Positions 47,001 through 59,688 are shown, numbered from the stretch's first letter. The stretch is DNA of 64,000 nt from Pseudo-nitzschia pungens (GCA_037355855.1 CM074761.1:6281346-6345345); one strand, 5' to 3'. Numbers and translations are program-made. The notes: a model not told the origin generated them from the letters alone.

Positions 47001-48615
47001 GTCAAGCTCAAAATGATCTGGGATGTAAAGAGTGAAGACCGAAGATACAAATCGCGTTTAGTTGCAGGAGGGCATTTGGTTGACTCCAGCCATGTCAACA
47101 CTTATTCCAGCCAAGTGGACAGTCTCTCTGTATTCCTGCTATTCCTAATTGCGCAGCATCAGAAGCTTGATTTAATGACAGCAGATGTGGGGAATGCATT
47201 CCCTACAGCCCCTAACCAAGAGAAGGTATGGTGTTGGGCAGATGATGTTTTTGGCAAAAACAAGGGTTGCAAAGTTGAAGTACAACGCGCTTTGTATGGT
47301 CTTGCTGGAAGCAGCAGAGCGTACATGGATTTCTTTGCCGATACACTTGCAGGTTTAGGGTTCAGACCATCGCGCGCAGATCCTGATTTATGGATGCGCC
47401 CAGAGCCTGAAGGGGAAGGGTATTGTTACATTGCAACTCATGTGGATGATTTGATTGTTGTTGCAAAGAAACCTGAGAACTGGATTGCACTCATTGAACA
47501 AGAATTTGCCCTCAGAAATATTGAAGAAAAGCCACAGTACTATCTTGGAACAAGTGTGAGACAAATCAAGGATGGCAGGATTCTTCTCAATTCGGGATCT
47601 TACATCACAGAAGTTCTAAGGAAGTATGAAATCAAGCATGGACTCACCCTTCACCCAAACCATGTCCCCATGCATCCAGATTGCAGACCAGAACTGGATA
47701 CATCCGAATTCCTGGATGTAACAGAGCACAAGGAATTTCAACATATCATAGGTTTGTGCCAATGGGTGGTGTTGACCGGGAGAATTGATATCACATATGC
47801 AGTATCTTCCTTATCCAGATTTTCAGCAAGCCCCAGAAAGAATCACCTGGAGATGGCAAGATATATACTTGGTTATCTCAAGAAGTTTAAAAACAAAGGC
47901 CTAGTCGTGGATCCAAGACCCCCAAGAACTACAGTCAATGAAGAACCAACACGGATGGAGGATTTTACTCACCAATATAAGTATTACAAGGAGGAGCTTG
48001 ATCCAATGTTCCCAATTCCAAAGGTAAAAGAATTGCAGATTACAATCTTTTGTGACAGTGATCATGCTCATGATTTGGTGACAGGCAGAAGTATTACAGG
48101 ACTTATTGCATTTGTTGGATCCACACCGGTGTACTGGAAATCCAAACGCCAGACCTCAGTTCACACCAGTACTTTCGGCGCTGAGTTTACAGCCTTGAAG
48201 GATGCAGTGGCTTTGGCAATCAGATTGAGATACCATTTGAGATCCATGGGAGTTTCCATCACCAAGCCAGCAGATATTTATGTGGACAACAAGAGTGTGG
48301 TGCTGAATTCAACCAATCCTGCAAGCTCCTTGAATAAGAAATCAATTGCTTTGGCATACCACTTTGTGCGCGAAAACCAAGCAGGAAAGGTCATATCTGT
48401 CAACCACATCAGATCCCAAGATAACTATGCAGACATCCTCACCAAGCCTTTGGGACAGACAGCCTTCCACAGTCTCGTCAATGAATTCATGACCAAATAA
48501 GATAAGTGCAAAAAGAATTATATAAGAAAAACATTTTAATCATGAAACAGTAATATGTGCCTCAGCCATTCTATGTTCCCCATTTCTAGAATCCTTACAG
48601 CACATATTAAGGAGG

Positions 48616-48976
48616 GAACAACACAGAACAAGGTTGTTAAGTAATAAGAAACAGAAAGTGAGCGCAACAGTACCGCGCGTAGAAACAGACAGTGAGCGCA
48701 ACAGTATCGCGCGTAGAAACAGACAGTGAGCGCAACAGTATCGCGCGTAGAAACAGAAAGAAGTCGTACAACAGTACCGTACGGCGCGCTCAGAGGTGCG
48801 CAAGATATTGAAGTATCCAAAGAACACATCCAAAGAACACAGTTGAAGTATTAACTGAAGAAGATAAAGAACCGAGCAACATACAATTATCGAGAGTTAT
48901 CATGTAAAGAGAGAAAACACATGATTCGATAGATAGAACAATAAGAGCTCATAATTTCCAGTTATACAACTTGTTA
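48616..48976 (+). repeat. 3' LTR of family B
   Basis: 361 bp matching 14553-14913. Preceded by the purine tract AAGGAGGG at 48609-48616. The sequence from 48501 to 48608 is untranslated. Confidence 0.85.
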
Positions 48977-51602
48977 GGTAGGGTTACTCCGACAGAAGAT
49001 TTTTTACTTCTACTATGGAATCATATTCCTATCAGGTGTCCCCCTGTTTACGTAGAAATTACTGTAGTACCGGTACCTGGTAGTTGGGGATGTAGAACCA
49101 GGGGACAGCTAATTGGAATTCTGTAGCACTCAGACAGTGACAGTAAACCTGCACGTGGAAACCAGTTGATGCCCATTTTGGGCATTTTGGAATACGGAAT
49201 CCCTTTTCAAAAAACAAAAAAGTCATTTGCTGAAACTCTAGCGCAGGCCTGCTCGACTTTTCGATTTTTAGATTCCGTTTGGAATTTTTTTACTTCTTAC
49301 GTATCCTATGGGATAAGTTACCCCCGGGCCGTCTCGGGTGTAAGTCAACTTCGGAGTGCACATACTCTGTGCTCACATTTGGCTATGCTAGGTCATACGC
49401 CATATACAGTATGATGTCTACGCTGCAGTGATGGCGAGTATAAGTGTCAGAATGGGTTGGCGAGGATATGTGTCAAGGTGGGATCGGTCGCTCTGATTGG
49501 CAAGGATTGGTGTCAAAGATTGCTGGGGCTGGTGCGCAAAGTTGTCCCGGGGCCTGTTTCAGGCTCGGCGGGTAGGGGAAACCGCGTTTTTTTGGGGGGC
49601 GGTTCGGCGGTGGGTGGTTGACGAGACCGGGTGATGGGATGATGGGATGGGTGGGGTAGCCAGCCAGTGGTGGGAAGTCGCGTGTTGTCGGCAACGGGAT
49701 AGGGGTGATCGACAGGATCGGGATAGCTGAGGTGAACAGCGTGCTGGGGTAGCCAGGGGGTGGACGCGTGGTGGTCAGGGAGTGATCGGCAGGATCGGGG
49801 AGCTGGGGTAGCCAGCATGTGGACGCGAACGTGTCGGCGGTGGTGGGACGTCGTCATTAAGGGTGTGTGTGGAGGTGTGTGGCTGGGGAGAAGAGATAGG
49901 GTTTTGTTGATCCGCTCCCACAGGGAACAGCACTCCTCGTTGTCGTCGGCTTGGTGTTGGCCAAGAGACAATGAGGTGAGCAGATGGGGAAGGCATCGTC
50001 CCGCACCTCTGTGCCCGGCAGCGGCTGCGTACCGTACCTCATGCAGGCACCACATTGTGCCCGTCTACGGTGCGCGCACTGTCGGCCCTCTCGTGACACT
50101 TACCTACCTACCATTGGGACCTTCCTCACATACGTCGTAGTGCTTGTCATGGCGCGTGCGGCAAGTTCACAGGTGGTGCGCATGGAGGTGCGGGCGTGTC
50201 CCCACCCGCATCCTGCAGTTGCGGTGACCTGTGTCTTGCCCAACAAATTATTCAGACCGGTAAGTTTACAAGGTAGATTTTACGTCGTCGAGGCTCCACC
50301 ACTTCCAAAATTTAATTCCCATCATCCAAAATTAGCATTAATTAGCATTAAAAGTCCTCTCCCAAAAACCTACTAGATTTCAATGCGTATGACCATTAAT
50401 ATGCCATTAAAATTTTAATGTTTTCAGGAATCACTCATAATAGGGGTTCGCAACTGGTGTGCAAAAAAATTACCTATGCCTGGCACAACTAACAAAACAT
50501 GACCCCCCAAAAAAATATATACATAATATTGTTTTCACCCAAGATGGTAAAAACTCAATCAAAAATCAATCCTAATCTTTATTTCAAATACCTTGATGCT
50601 TCAATACTATACTTTAGACTGTTGTAAAGAATAATATTCAATCTTTCTTATGGGGATTCTGAATGAGTCTAAAGGTACTACCCATAACTGATATAAGGTA
50701 GTAGGTAAAGTTGGGTGCATGACTGAGAAACTTTGGTGCATGACTGGCATACAAGCAGGTCTAAACAACCTGGTAGAGATGAAAAAAGCCTTCTTAACTT
50801 GTATCAGTAATACACAGTACTAGCTGATAGCCTCCCCCTAGTAGCATCCTGCAACAATATCTTGCTAAGCCTATTGCTAAGTCTGCAACTTAGCACCCAG
50901 TTTAGCATCCTGTAGACTACTGTTACTGGGAGCTAAGGTACTAGTACTACTATGTACTAACTTTCGCACAGATCCCTGCCTGCTACTACCAACACAGGAG
51001 GGACGACCCATCATACTTGCATCCCCCATAGCACAATGATAGTGGATATCTTTACAAATAGGAGGAACCCAACATTTCATAGGTCAAGAACACCAAAAAG
51101 ACACTTCCTCCATTGCAGTTTGTTTTTCAAAAGAGCCTTCAGGATTCAACATTAATGACACCAGAACTTTAACAAGACAACCTGAATGAAATAATTTGTA
51201 CGTGAAGTTTGTATTTGCAAGTAGTAGGGGTATTGATTGAAGACTATCATGCTAATTTGGAACATTTATGGCAAGTTATTGAAATGGAAAGATAGTGATT
51301 GTCAGCAATAGAGGGCATTAACAAGAATAACAACAGTGGTGCAAGGAGTGCTAACAAAAGACGAGTAAGGCAACAAGAAGAAAGAAGGAAGAATCATATA
51401 GATGTATCACATCATTTGCATACACAACAAGGGGCCCTGTGTTGATAATCCACCACCTCTTCCAGTATGCTGTGGAAGGTGCTAAGGCCCCTGTGTAGGG
51501 AGCTGTACCAGGGCTACAGACCTAAGCCTCCAGTGACAAGGTGCTAGGCTAGTATTGTGTGCACAAAAGCAGCTTGGCAACAGGCTTAGCAAGATACTAC
51601 TA
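48977..51602. other. No gene identified; GC-rich island in AT-rich DNA
   Basis: Positions 49420-50330 are distinctly GC-rich, with repeated GGGTAGCCAG and GGATCGG-type words and several overlapping open frames on both strands, none with recognisable protein composition. The flanks (48977-49400 and 50330-51600) are AT-rich without clear signals. The island could be a foreign or exonic fragment; I cannot tell. Confidence 0.35.
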
Positions 51603-52641
51603 GGGCTCCGTCGCGAGAGTGTAAACAATGACAACAACAACAGTGCGTTCGATGAGGACTGGGTGCAGGAGGAAGAAGTTACTGAATACATTAGTCCGGA
51701 GCTACAAGCTTTGCTAGATGTAAATGAAGATGGGGAGGACTTTACTGGCAGTAACAAGAACGCGTTGGAAAGTCTTTAAAAATCTTTTGAACCAAAATTT
51801 GTGTGGTGTGCATGAGGACGAAGACAATCGAAGCGAAGAGCAACGACGATGTCAAGGACGACAAAAGCGATCGAAGCGAAAGGCAACGATGACTTCGAGG
51901 ACGACGAAGAAGACAATTGAAGTGAAGAGCAACGACGACTTCAGGGAGGACGACAAAGACGAAGGCAATCGGAGCGAAGAGCAACGACGACTTCAGGGAG
52001 GACGACGAATATTTCAAGGACGACGACTCCTTAATTTGTGTGTGAGTGTGTAAGAAAATTGAACAGAGAATAAACAATTATTATTGAACAGAGAATAAAC
52101 AATTATTAGAGTATTATCAATATTTATCAAAAGAAAGACTTATATTTTGCATCATAGTGTTTCAAAATTTTTTTCATGGGGGTCGCGATTCCTGTAATTC
52201 GGGTAATAATTGTGATTTTTGTGATGGATTTCTTGAGGGGTGTGATGGGAAATACTTGGTGTCGGGATGAGAAATCAATTTTTGGGAGTGAATTTTTGCA
52301 ACAGTCTCATAATATATAATGATGGTAGGGTCGGTAATAATGAGTCAGATTAAAAAAAATTGGGGGAAGGGGGGAATTATTTTGAGAAAACAAATAATTT
52401 TTTTGAAAATATTGATTAATTTGATTAAGTGACTAGAGAAAAAATATTTGAGTCTTAAAAAAAAATTGGGTCTTGTTTGATTTTTTTCTCTTTTTCTCGT
52501 AATTGAGGTAGTTAGGTGGTCGCGATTGCGGTCGCGAATCGCGAGAGAGCTAGGAATCGAGCTACGTCAAAATGAGCCAGGAAGAAATCGCGACCCCCCT
52601 AAATAAATTGTTGGGAGGGGTCGCGAAACAGTTTTCGGACG
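51603..52641 (-). mobile_element. Truncated left end of a related DNA transposon
   Basis: Reverse complement of the 19239-20040 part of the large transposon. The terminus ...AACAGTTTTCGGACG ends at 52641, with the TCGCGACC subterminal motifs and the TGAAACACTATGATGC block inside. At 51603-51779 it encodes the C-terminus of accessory gene 1 (EDWVQEEEVTEYISPELQAL), which reads on the plus strand here. The homology stops abruptly at 51603 and no partner end was found to the left, so it is a remnant. Confidence 0.8.
51818..52025 (+). repeat. Minisatellite within the transposon fragment
   Basis: Three to four degenerate units of GACGAAGACAATCGAAGCGAAGAGCAACGACGA type, lying downstream of the accessory gene remnant. 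Absent from the corresponding place (19800-19850) of the large transposon. Confidence 0.65.
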
Positions 52642-52949
52642 TATAACAAGGTGCTACGAGGTACTAACAGCTGAATGGACTGCTGGGTCCTTGTATACCA
52701 TTTGTACCAGATGCAAATGCCTGGCTGTGGTAACCATAGCATCTGCCCGTAGCATGGTGCTACAGGGTAAAGGTTGCTGTATGCTATACACTACTCAATA
52801 CAATTGCAGCTCTGGTACTACCTACTACCACAAGATACAGTCAACACATATGACATGTACTAGAAATGGATACCTGCCCTTCTTACATTTACTAGCATGC
52901 TAGTAGCAAGTTGGTAAGTGCATGAGCAAACATGATTAAATACAATGCT

Positions 52950-53190
52950 ATGCGACAGCGCTACAGCAGTGCTACTACAGCACTACAGTGCTACAGTGCT
53001 ACAGCGCTAGTACAGCATTACATCATTACAGCGTTACAGCAGCATTGCAACGTTACAGCATTACAGCATTACAGCATTACAGCATTACAGCATTACAACA
53101 TTACAACATTACAGAGAAATATCATTACAGTATTACAGTATTACAGTATTACAGTGTTACAGCCTTACAGTTTTACACTAGTCTACAGTA
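52950..53190 (+). repeat. Simple repeat (ATTACAGC)n and related CTACAG words
   Basis: It starts with irregular GCTACAGTGCTACAG and becomes regular ATTACAGC/ATTACAAC octamers at about 53040-53160. Between 52642 and 52950 nothing else is seen. Confidence 0.9.
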
Positions 53191-54598
53191 TTGCAGTACT
53201 GTTCAGATACCAGACAACAAGTCTTTAATACCAGACAACAAGTCTCTGTTTTATTTGATAGTAGTACTAGTAGAGCTCTGTCCCATAACAGCTTTGTTGC
53301 CCCCCTCTAATTTTTTGACCCATCCTGGATTTTTCCATGAAGCCCTTATGTATTTTTGCGCATCACCCTTATTTATTTTTGTGCACCACCTACTACATTG
53401 TCAAATATACTCAGACCCCATCATCATCATCATTTGTGTATTGCCATTGTCATAATTTCTGCAGCCCCATCCTCCTCTGTGTTCTACACCATTGCCAGGC
53501 GAGGTTCAATGAAGAATGCTATTTATCCCACAAAAATTATTTTGTTCACATTACAATGATAGTAGTTGACTAGTAGTAACACCTCTCCCAGCAAAAATGT
53601 GAATTATAGTATGTATGCTGACATGACCACCATTAGTAATATGGAATATGTTTTTGGTGATACTGTAGGTAGTGACTAGGGACGCTGGTGAGTCCTTACT
53701 ACTACTCCTTGTCCTAGTACGAGTACTACTACAAAAAAGTATGATGCCAAAAATTGGTGCTTTAGTACTACTATCATGCTCGTCCTCAAACAAGAAGAAA
53801 TTCGTCATGTGTTCACCACCACTTGTTCATTTGAGTATGATGATTTGCAAAAACAAGACAAAGAACTCTGAACTCTATGAACTCTATAGAACCACCATAT
53901 ACCTATTGAAAGAGGAAAGTAAGATCTTTCAAACAAGCTATTACACGTTGCTATTGGATGCATACAATAAGTTAGGATTGCTCAAAAATGAACAAGCGGA
54001 CATGTGCCGATATCGGACATGTGCCGATACTGGGCACTGCTGCAGCTATTCAATACAAACGAGGTGCGGGAACCGCATACGAGCAAGTTACGAGTTCCAG
54101 TACCTGGTACCAGTAAGGTTACGGGTACAAACAGTAAGGTTACCTGGTAATCCTTAGTTCAATCCAAAAACAAAAATCCAAAAACAAAAATAATCCCCAT
54201 CGGCTACTATGACGTACGAAGTACGAAGTATTCAATACCGTACTTTACTGCAATCTCGTCGCTGACCGCCCTTTATGTACCGGTACTTCCACTTGAAGGC
54301 TCGCATTGTTTTCAGAATGACTAGAGAGTAATTACTTCTAGTAGTCAACCTTTCTCTGTACGTCATGTACTCCGTACTTTGTACGTATTATGACTATTTT
54401 ATTTATTTTTTACGTAGTAAGGCTTACTTCGTAATTACTTCGTACTTTTTACTTCTAGTAAAAAGGACTCTCTAGATGACCACACTAACCTTACTTGCTA
54501 CTTGTACTCTTATCCTAATTGTAGTACGAAGTACTGTAATACGTAATACGTAATCTTATTTCGTAACTATGACTACACGCGATCAACAGTAAATCAAA
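53191..54598. other. No convincing gene; short open frame and palindromic GTACGAAGTAC-type sequence
   Basis: A plus-strand frame at 53672-54157 contains a protein-like middle (LYELYRTTIYLLKEESKIF) but has low-complexity ends and no supporting motif; it may be a gene fragment. Positions 54200-54560 are rich in GTACGAAGTA, TACGTAATACG and similar palindromic words. Confidence 0.35.
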
Positions 54599-54760
54599 AT
54601 GAAGATCATGTTCATATTATTATTATTATTATTGTTCCAAAACACAATCGCTCAACGCCCTTTCGTGACACCAAATTCAATAGGCGAAGTTTCTGATCGG
54701 TTAACTTTTTGCGATAGAATGACATGCGATGTCAGGGTTTGGCACAGATTGCAGTGTTGA
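54599..54760 (+). CDS. Short putative secreted peptide (53 aa), possibly frameshifted
   Basis: The ATG at 54599 opens a frame with a classic signal peptide: MKIM followed by a Leu-rich core from an ATT(A) run, then QNTIAQ as a likely cleavage region. The mature part has three Cys. It ends at TGA 54758-54760. In the next frame the sequence continues as FGTDCSVDLKGVNVTHPSNQ to a TAG near 54810, so the real product might be longer and frameshifted. No homologue comes to mind. Confidence 0.35.
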   Translation: MKIMFILLLLLLFQNTIAQRPFVTPNSIGEVSDRLTFCDRMTCDVRVWHRLQC

Positions 54761-55114
54761 TCTAAAAGGAGTCAATGTCACACATCCATCAAACCAGGGG
54801 CTTAGGTCGTAGTCAAGTGGGCGATGTTCTTGTTTCTCTGTGACAGGATTGATTCAAGATCAGAAAGCGAAAAACGATTTTCATGTTTTCATCGATTGAT
54901 CGGATGGAATCAAACAACAGCAGCATCAGCGGCAACAACAACAACAACAACAACGAACATCCACCACTGCCGCCAATTACGCCTACCTCGCTTTCCCTCA
55001 CAAAATACAAATCCCGAAACTAAAACGAGAGTATCCTGTTGTTAACTTTTCTTTCATTGAATACAAGTCAACTAGCAAAACGCTAACGATCGAGACGAGG
55101 AAGTAGAAACAATA

Positions 55115-58100
55115 ATGTTCACTGTCGTCGAGACACTCAAAACTACCATAGCCACGGTCACCGATCCCACGAACACCACCGCGAACACCATTGCCAATCT
55201 CGCCGACATTGATACCATGGACCTGGAGAGCAACAACAAGTACCGTGACAACGACGAATCCTCGTCGGGACTGCGTTCCCTTTCCGACACTTCCGAGCAC
55301 GCTTCGACCTGCACGGCCAACTCGGGCCGATTCGACGACTCCCAGCGCCACCGGGAAAAGCTCAAGCAGATGAAGATTGCCAATACCGAGGAGAAGCAGT
55401 TAAAGATCATTCGGGTCGTCACCTTCTCCTTTCTCTTTATTGCTGCCATCGCCGTGAGTCTGATAGTCTTTCTCTTTGCCAGGAATTTCGACAAGAACGA
55501 ATTCGAATCCGAGGTGAGTCGAGTTGTGCTGGGTTCTGCTAGGTTGCGGCGTGTGCGACATTGGTTTCGTCGTATCGTATCGTATCGTATCGTATCGTAT
55601 CGCAGACCAGTCACCAGTATAAACTCACTTTCTGCGGTTTGTCGATCGCATCTTGTGTTGTTCTGTTCTTTTATTCTTTTCTACTCCATTCCATTCGGAC
55701 TCCAACGACACAACAACAACACCATCCATACGTTTTCGTTATGCGATTAATTCAATAGTACGATGCCTTTGTCGAATCCATCCAGAGAGACGTCGTGTGG
55801 GAAGTAAAGTACAACCTGGCCTTGCTCAAACAACTCAGCAGCGTCATCACCTCGGAGATTATGGTCAGCAACCAAAGCGCTCCATTTGTCACCATTCCGA
55901 ATTTTGAGGTCATCGGTGGGTTCACGGAGGGAATGGGTGGCATCATGGCGATCGTCTTTGCGCCCCTTCTCCGGTTTTCTGAATCGGCATCCCTGCGTGA
56001 GGAGTGGGAGGCCTATTCGGTCCAACACAAGGGATGGCTCGAAGAAAGCGCGAAGCTGAAAATCGTTCACACGGATCACTTGCGTCCCCTCAAGGGCACC
56101 CACCAGGACCACGAAACCGATCTGTTGGATGCGGTTCCGAGCAGCAGCAGCGACCAAAACGACAGCGTTATCCAGGATATTCCAGAAAATGTATGGTACT
56201 GGGAAGGAGACGAGAGAGTGGCGCTTGGACAAAACGAAGACGTGGACGAGGACGGCGAGCGTCTGGTGTCCCCCCTCTGGCACAACAGTCCTCCGGACGC
56301 GGGCACGGTCAACGTCGATCTCATGTCCGATCCCCGGATTGTCGATCTCTACCGGGCAGTAGTGGAAACAAACCAGACCCTCATGTCGGCCACGACCGAG
56401 ATCGGGAATCTCTTTGACTGGGTCTTTGCTCCCGGGGAGAAACACCGAAAGGAAGAGCCACACGCGTTCGTCTTAGAGCGGGTCTTTGCTGATTTTGGGA
56501 TCGAACGGGAACTGGAAACCAGCGGTCCCGCACCCTCCTCAGAACCCATTGGATTTGTTTTGGGACTCACGTCGTATAGACATTTGTTCGAGCGCATTCT
56601 CCCCGAAGGTGCCAACGGTATCTACTGTGTTCTAGAGGGCACGGATGCCTGTGGAACCAATCTAACGTACCTTATCAACGGGCCCGAAGCCGTCTTTGTT
56701 GGTTACAGCGATCTGCACGAAGGAATGGACGAGTACGAGGCCACTTTTCAACTCGAGCTGTACGACACCATCACCGAAAGCATATGTGTCCACGATCTAC
56801 ACATCTATCCCACCCCAGGGTTCAAGGCAGCCCACACGACCAACAAGGCATCGTAAGTTATTTGGTTGGTAGTCTTACCGATTGTGAAAAAAAGTCGTGA
56901 CCGACAACGCATTCCTCACAACATGCAATGTCTTTCAAATGCTTTGTTCAGCGTTTACACCGGTATTGTTGTCCTCGCATTTGCTGTGACTACCTTTTGC
57001 TTCTTGATCTACGAACGACTGGTCACGAGGAGAGAAAAGACAAAGACCGCGGCCCTCCACGTCGTTGCTTCACTCTTCCCATCAGACGTTCAAGACAGAG
57101 TCCTGAAGGGTGTCCAAGATGGATTGCAGGGAGAGCCAAAAGAGAGAAGCATGATAGCATCGTTTTTCCCTAACACTACTGTCATGTTTGGTACGTTGCG
57201 TTCTCTGTGTGACACGCAACTTGTTTGTGTTAGGGAGGCGGACGTCTCGCGCGTCGTGCTGTGCGTTGTGCCTTGCGTATTGAATCGTTTGAATTGACCC
57301 ACACGTTGCTTTGCTCGATATGGCGCGTTGTGCCTTGCGTATTGGATTGTCCCACACTTTGCCATGCTTGATATGTCGAACATTCGATTCATTGACTCGT
57401 ATCTAACAGTCCCATCCGTTGCTGCTATGATTGTATTCTCACAGCCGACATTGCGGGTTTCACAGCTTGGTCTAGCACGCGCGAACCCGAGCAAGTCTTT
57501 CATCTTTTGGAAACCGTTTATGGTGCAATGGATCAAATCGCCATGAGGCGTGGTATCTTCAAGGTTGAAACCGTGGGGGATTGTTACGTTGCCGTGTGTG
57601 GACTTCCGGAGGCGAGAGCAGATCATGCCGTAGCAATGGCTCGGTTCGCTCGCGATTGTCAGCTACGAATGGAGTCTCTCGGGCAGCAATTGGAGGTTGC
57701 GCTCGGACCCGATACAGCAGACCTTTCCTTCAGGTGAGGGCCAACCAATTGTTTTTTTCTATTTCATGTTAATTCATTTGATTGTTGTTTATTCGGTTGT
57801 AAATGCTAACAGACAGTTCGTTTCTCAGAATTGGAATGCATTCCGGGCCTGTCACGGGCGGTGTGTTGCGAGGACAAAACGCTAGATTTCAACTCTTTGG
57901 TGATACTATGAATCAGGCATCGAGAATGGAAAGCACCGGTGTCAAGAATAGGATCCAGATGTCGGAAACAACAGCGCGACTACTCATTGATAGTGGCAAG
58001 GGGAAATGGGTTGAAAAGCGTCCCGAAAAAGTCGACGTGAAGGGAAAAGGTCTACAAGAAACTTACTTTTTCAAACAAATCTTCGGAAAGCACGACGCTT

Positions 58101-59688
58101 CATCTGTCGTATCGGCTTCAGAAACACAGACGGATACCGATCCATCCGATCTCACATCGCCAGAAGATCTTGACAATCTCGGAAGCGGTCTTTCCAGCAA
58201 AACGCATCGGCTCATAAAGTGGAATACAGAAGTACTTTCACGACGAATCAAGTCCATTCTGCAATGTCGTGAAAATTCTCTTCATGCAGAAATAAGCAAA
58301 ACAGTTGCAGACCAACTTCATCGACACGTTCTCGAAATTGCGTGCATGTATCGAGACAACCCATTCCACAACTATGAAGTAAGTTAAACACTGTCCCCTA
58401 CATTAATTGATTGATGTGTTACGAAACAACCCTAACAAACCTTTCATGTTTTCGATTCCAGCATGCGTCTCATGTCACTCTAAGCATGGAAAAGATGTTG
58501 TCCCGTGTGGAGAGAGACAATGAAACAATTGAAGGGTACTCCATTAACCGATACACGAATGACATCGCAACTGACCCTTTGGCTCAATTTGCCGTGGTCT
58601 ATTCAGCTCTAATCCACGACGTCGATCATACAGTAAGTGACACATTGGTTGTTTTCGTGAATTTCACTTCTTTTATCTTCTTGTTCATCCTGTATCTCAA
58701 TTGATGCCTGGATTAACTAGGGAGTCTCCAATAGCCAACTCGTGAAAGAAAAAGACAATATCGCCGTAAAGTACCACGGGAAGTCGCCCGCCGAGAATCA
58801 TTCCATTCACGTTGCGTGGACGACACTGTTGAAACCCGAATACAATGACTTATTCCAATGCCTGTGCCCATCTGCCTCTGAGAAAAAGCGCTTGCACAGA
58901 CTCGTGGTCAACGCCGTTTTGGCGACCGACATTTTTGACGAGGATCTCAAGGAGAGCCGCAATTACCGCTGGAAGCAAGTATTTGGTGAATCCGCCGAGT
59001 CTGATACTCCTACGAATACAAGGAGAGATGTCGACGCTCTTCGAGTAATGATTGTACTGGAGCATTTGATACAAGCCAGTGATGTTGCCCACACTATGCA
59101 ACATTGGCATGTATACATCAAATGGGTGGGTGCTTTGAGTATCGTGTTCTGTTCGTTGGGTAATACAGCCCATGGAGGCGGCAGAGTGTAGTTTTTTCAT
59201 CTCTTGCATTCCATATCCATCAACTGACGTGTTCTCTCGTATTCTTGTGCTGGTGCAACTTCCTTATCGCAATACTATACACAATACCCACCGACGACGT
59301 GTAGAATGAAAGGCTCTTTCAGGAACTAAATGAAGCCTATCAAAACGGGCGTATGGGCAAGGATCCGACGGAATTTTGGTACGAAGGAGAACTAGGGTTT
59401 TTCGACCATTACGTCATCCCATTAGCAAAAAAGCTGCGAGAATGCGCTGTGTTCGGGGTGTCGTGCGACGAACTTTTAAATTACGCTGAAACCAATCGCA
59501 GCGAGTGGAAGGCTAAGGGAAGGGACATTGTCCGAGACTACGCCCTTCGGTTCCAGAGGCAACAGGAGAAGGTCGAGGAAAAGCCTTTGGCTACTTCTGA
59601 AGTCAATAGGAGCAGGAACGACTCGAATTCTAGTGTTGCTAGCAAAATGCCCACGCCGGTTCGGATATCGGCAGCACTAGCAGCGTAA
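55115..59688 (+). CDS. Transmembrane nucleotide cyclase / cyclic nucleotide phosphodiesterase fusion, receptor type
   Basis: Eight exons: 55115-55513, 55759-56852, 56952-57190, 57445-57733, 57829-58378, 58462-58632, 58721-59125, 59305-59688. All junctions are GT-AG and the sum is 1177 codons in frame (1176 aa). A cytosolic Ser-rich N-terminus leads to a membrane helix (~98-122), an extracellular domain (~134-495, CHASE-like by position), a second helix (~499-520) and a class III cyclase domain. Asp 579 (FADIAGF) and Asp 623 (VGDCY) bind metal. Glu 619 is the guanine-type choice, while Gln 695 replaces the usual Cys. Asn 702 and Arg 706 are kept. The C-terminal phosphodiesterase has PFHNYEH (His 854, His 858), HDVDH (909-913) and ASDVAH. 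The usual invariant Gln appears as Glu in GELGFFD. The enzyme would make and degrade cGMP or cAMP at the membrane. Such fusions are known in pennate diatoms, where some respond to sex pheromone. Confidence 0.9.

Larger units (their letters stand above)
15084..48500 (+). pseudogene. Gag-pol of family B, split by nested A2
   Basis: The frame starts at ATG 15084, runs to 16031, and resumes at 44082-48500, giving about 1788 residues if the insert is ignored. The gag part contains an N-terminal coiled-coil stretch (DKITKLEKELEKKEER) and a retrotransposon gag-like fold region. The protease motif is LMDSGGGN. The integrase shows VATDYTF, ISDNAQAETG and NPAEPEWGRL as the likely D, D, E residues. The reverse transcriptase has TADVGNAF and ATHVDDL, His in place of Tyr in the catalytic box. 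The RNase H has FCDSDHAHD, TFGAEF and YVDNKSVV. Gln-rich and Asp/Glu-rich linkers flank protease and integrase. Only the A2 insertion disrupts it. Confidence 0.9.
14553..48976 (+). mobile_element. Copia-type LTR retrotransposon, family B, containing nested A2
   Basis: Without the nested A2 the element is about 6.4 kb. The LTRs at 14553-14913 and 48616-48976 match closely. GGTAG flanks both ends (14548-14552 and 48977-48981). The LTR ends read TAACAAC...CTTGTTA, not the usual TG...CA. Gag and pol form one frame that A2 splits after 16031. Removing A2 and one GAAAT rejoins the frame exactly, so B may have been intact when A2 arrived. Confidence 0.9.

Noticed and set aside
49513..50055. 180-residue minus-strand frame in the GC-rich island
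   Set aside because: Pro/His/Thr-rich composition follows base composition; overlapping frames on the other strand are just as long and no motif appears.
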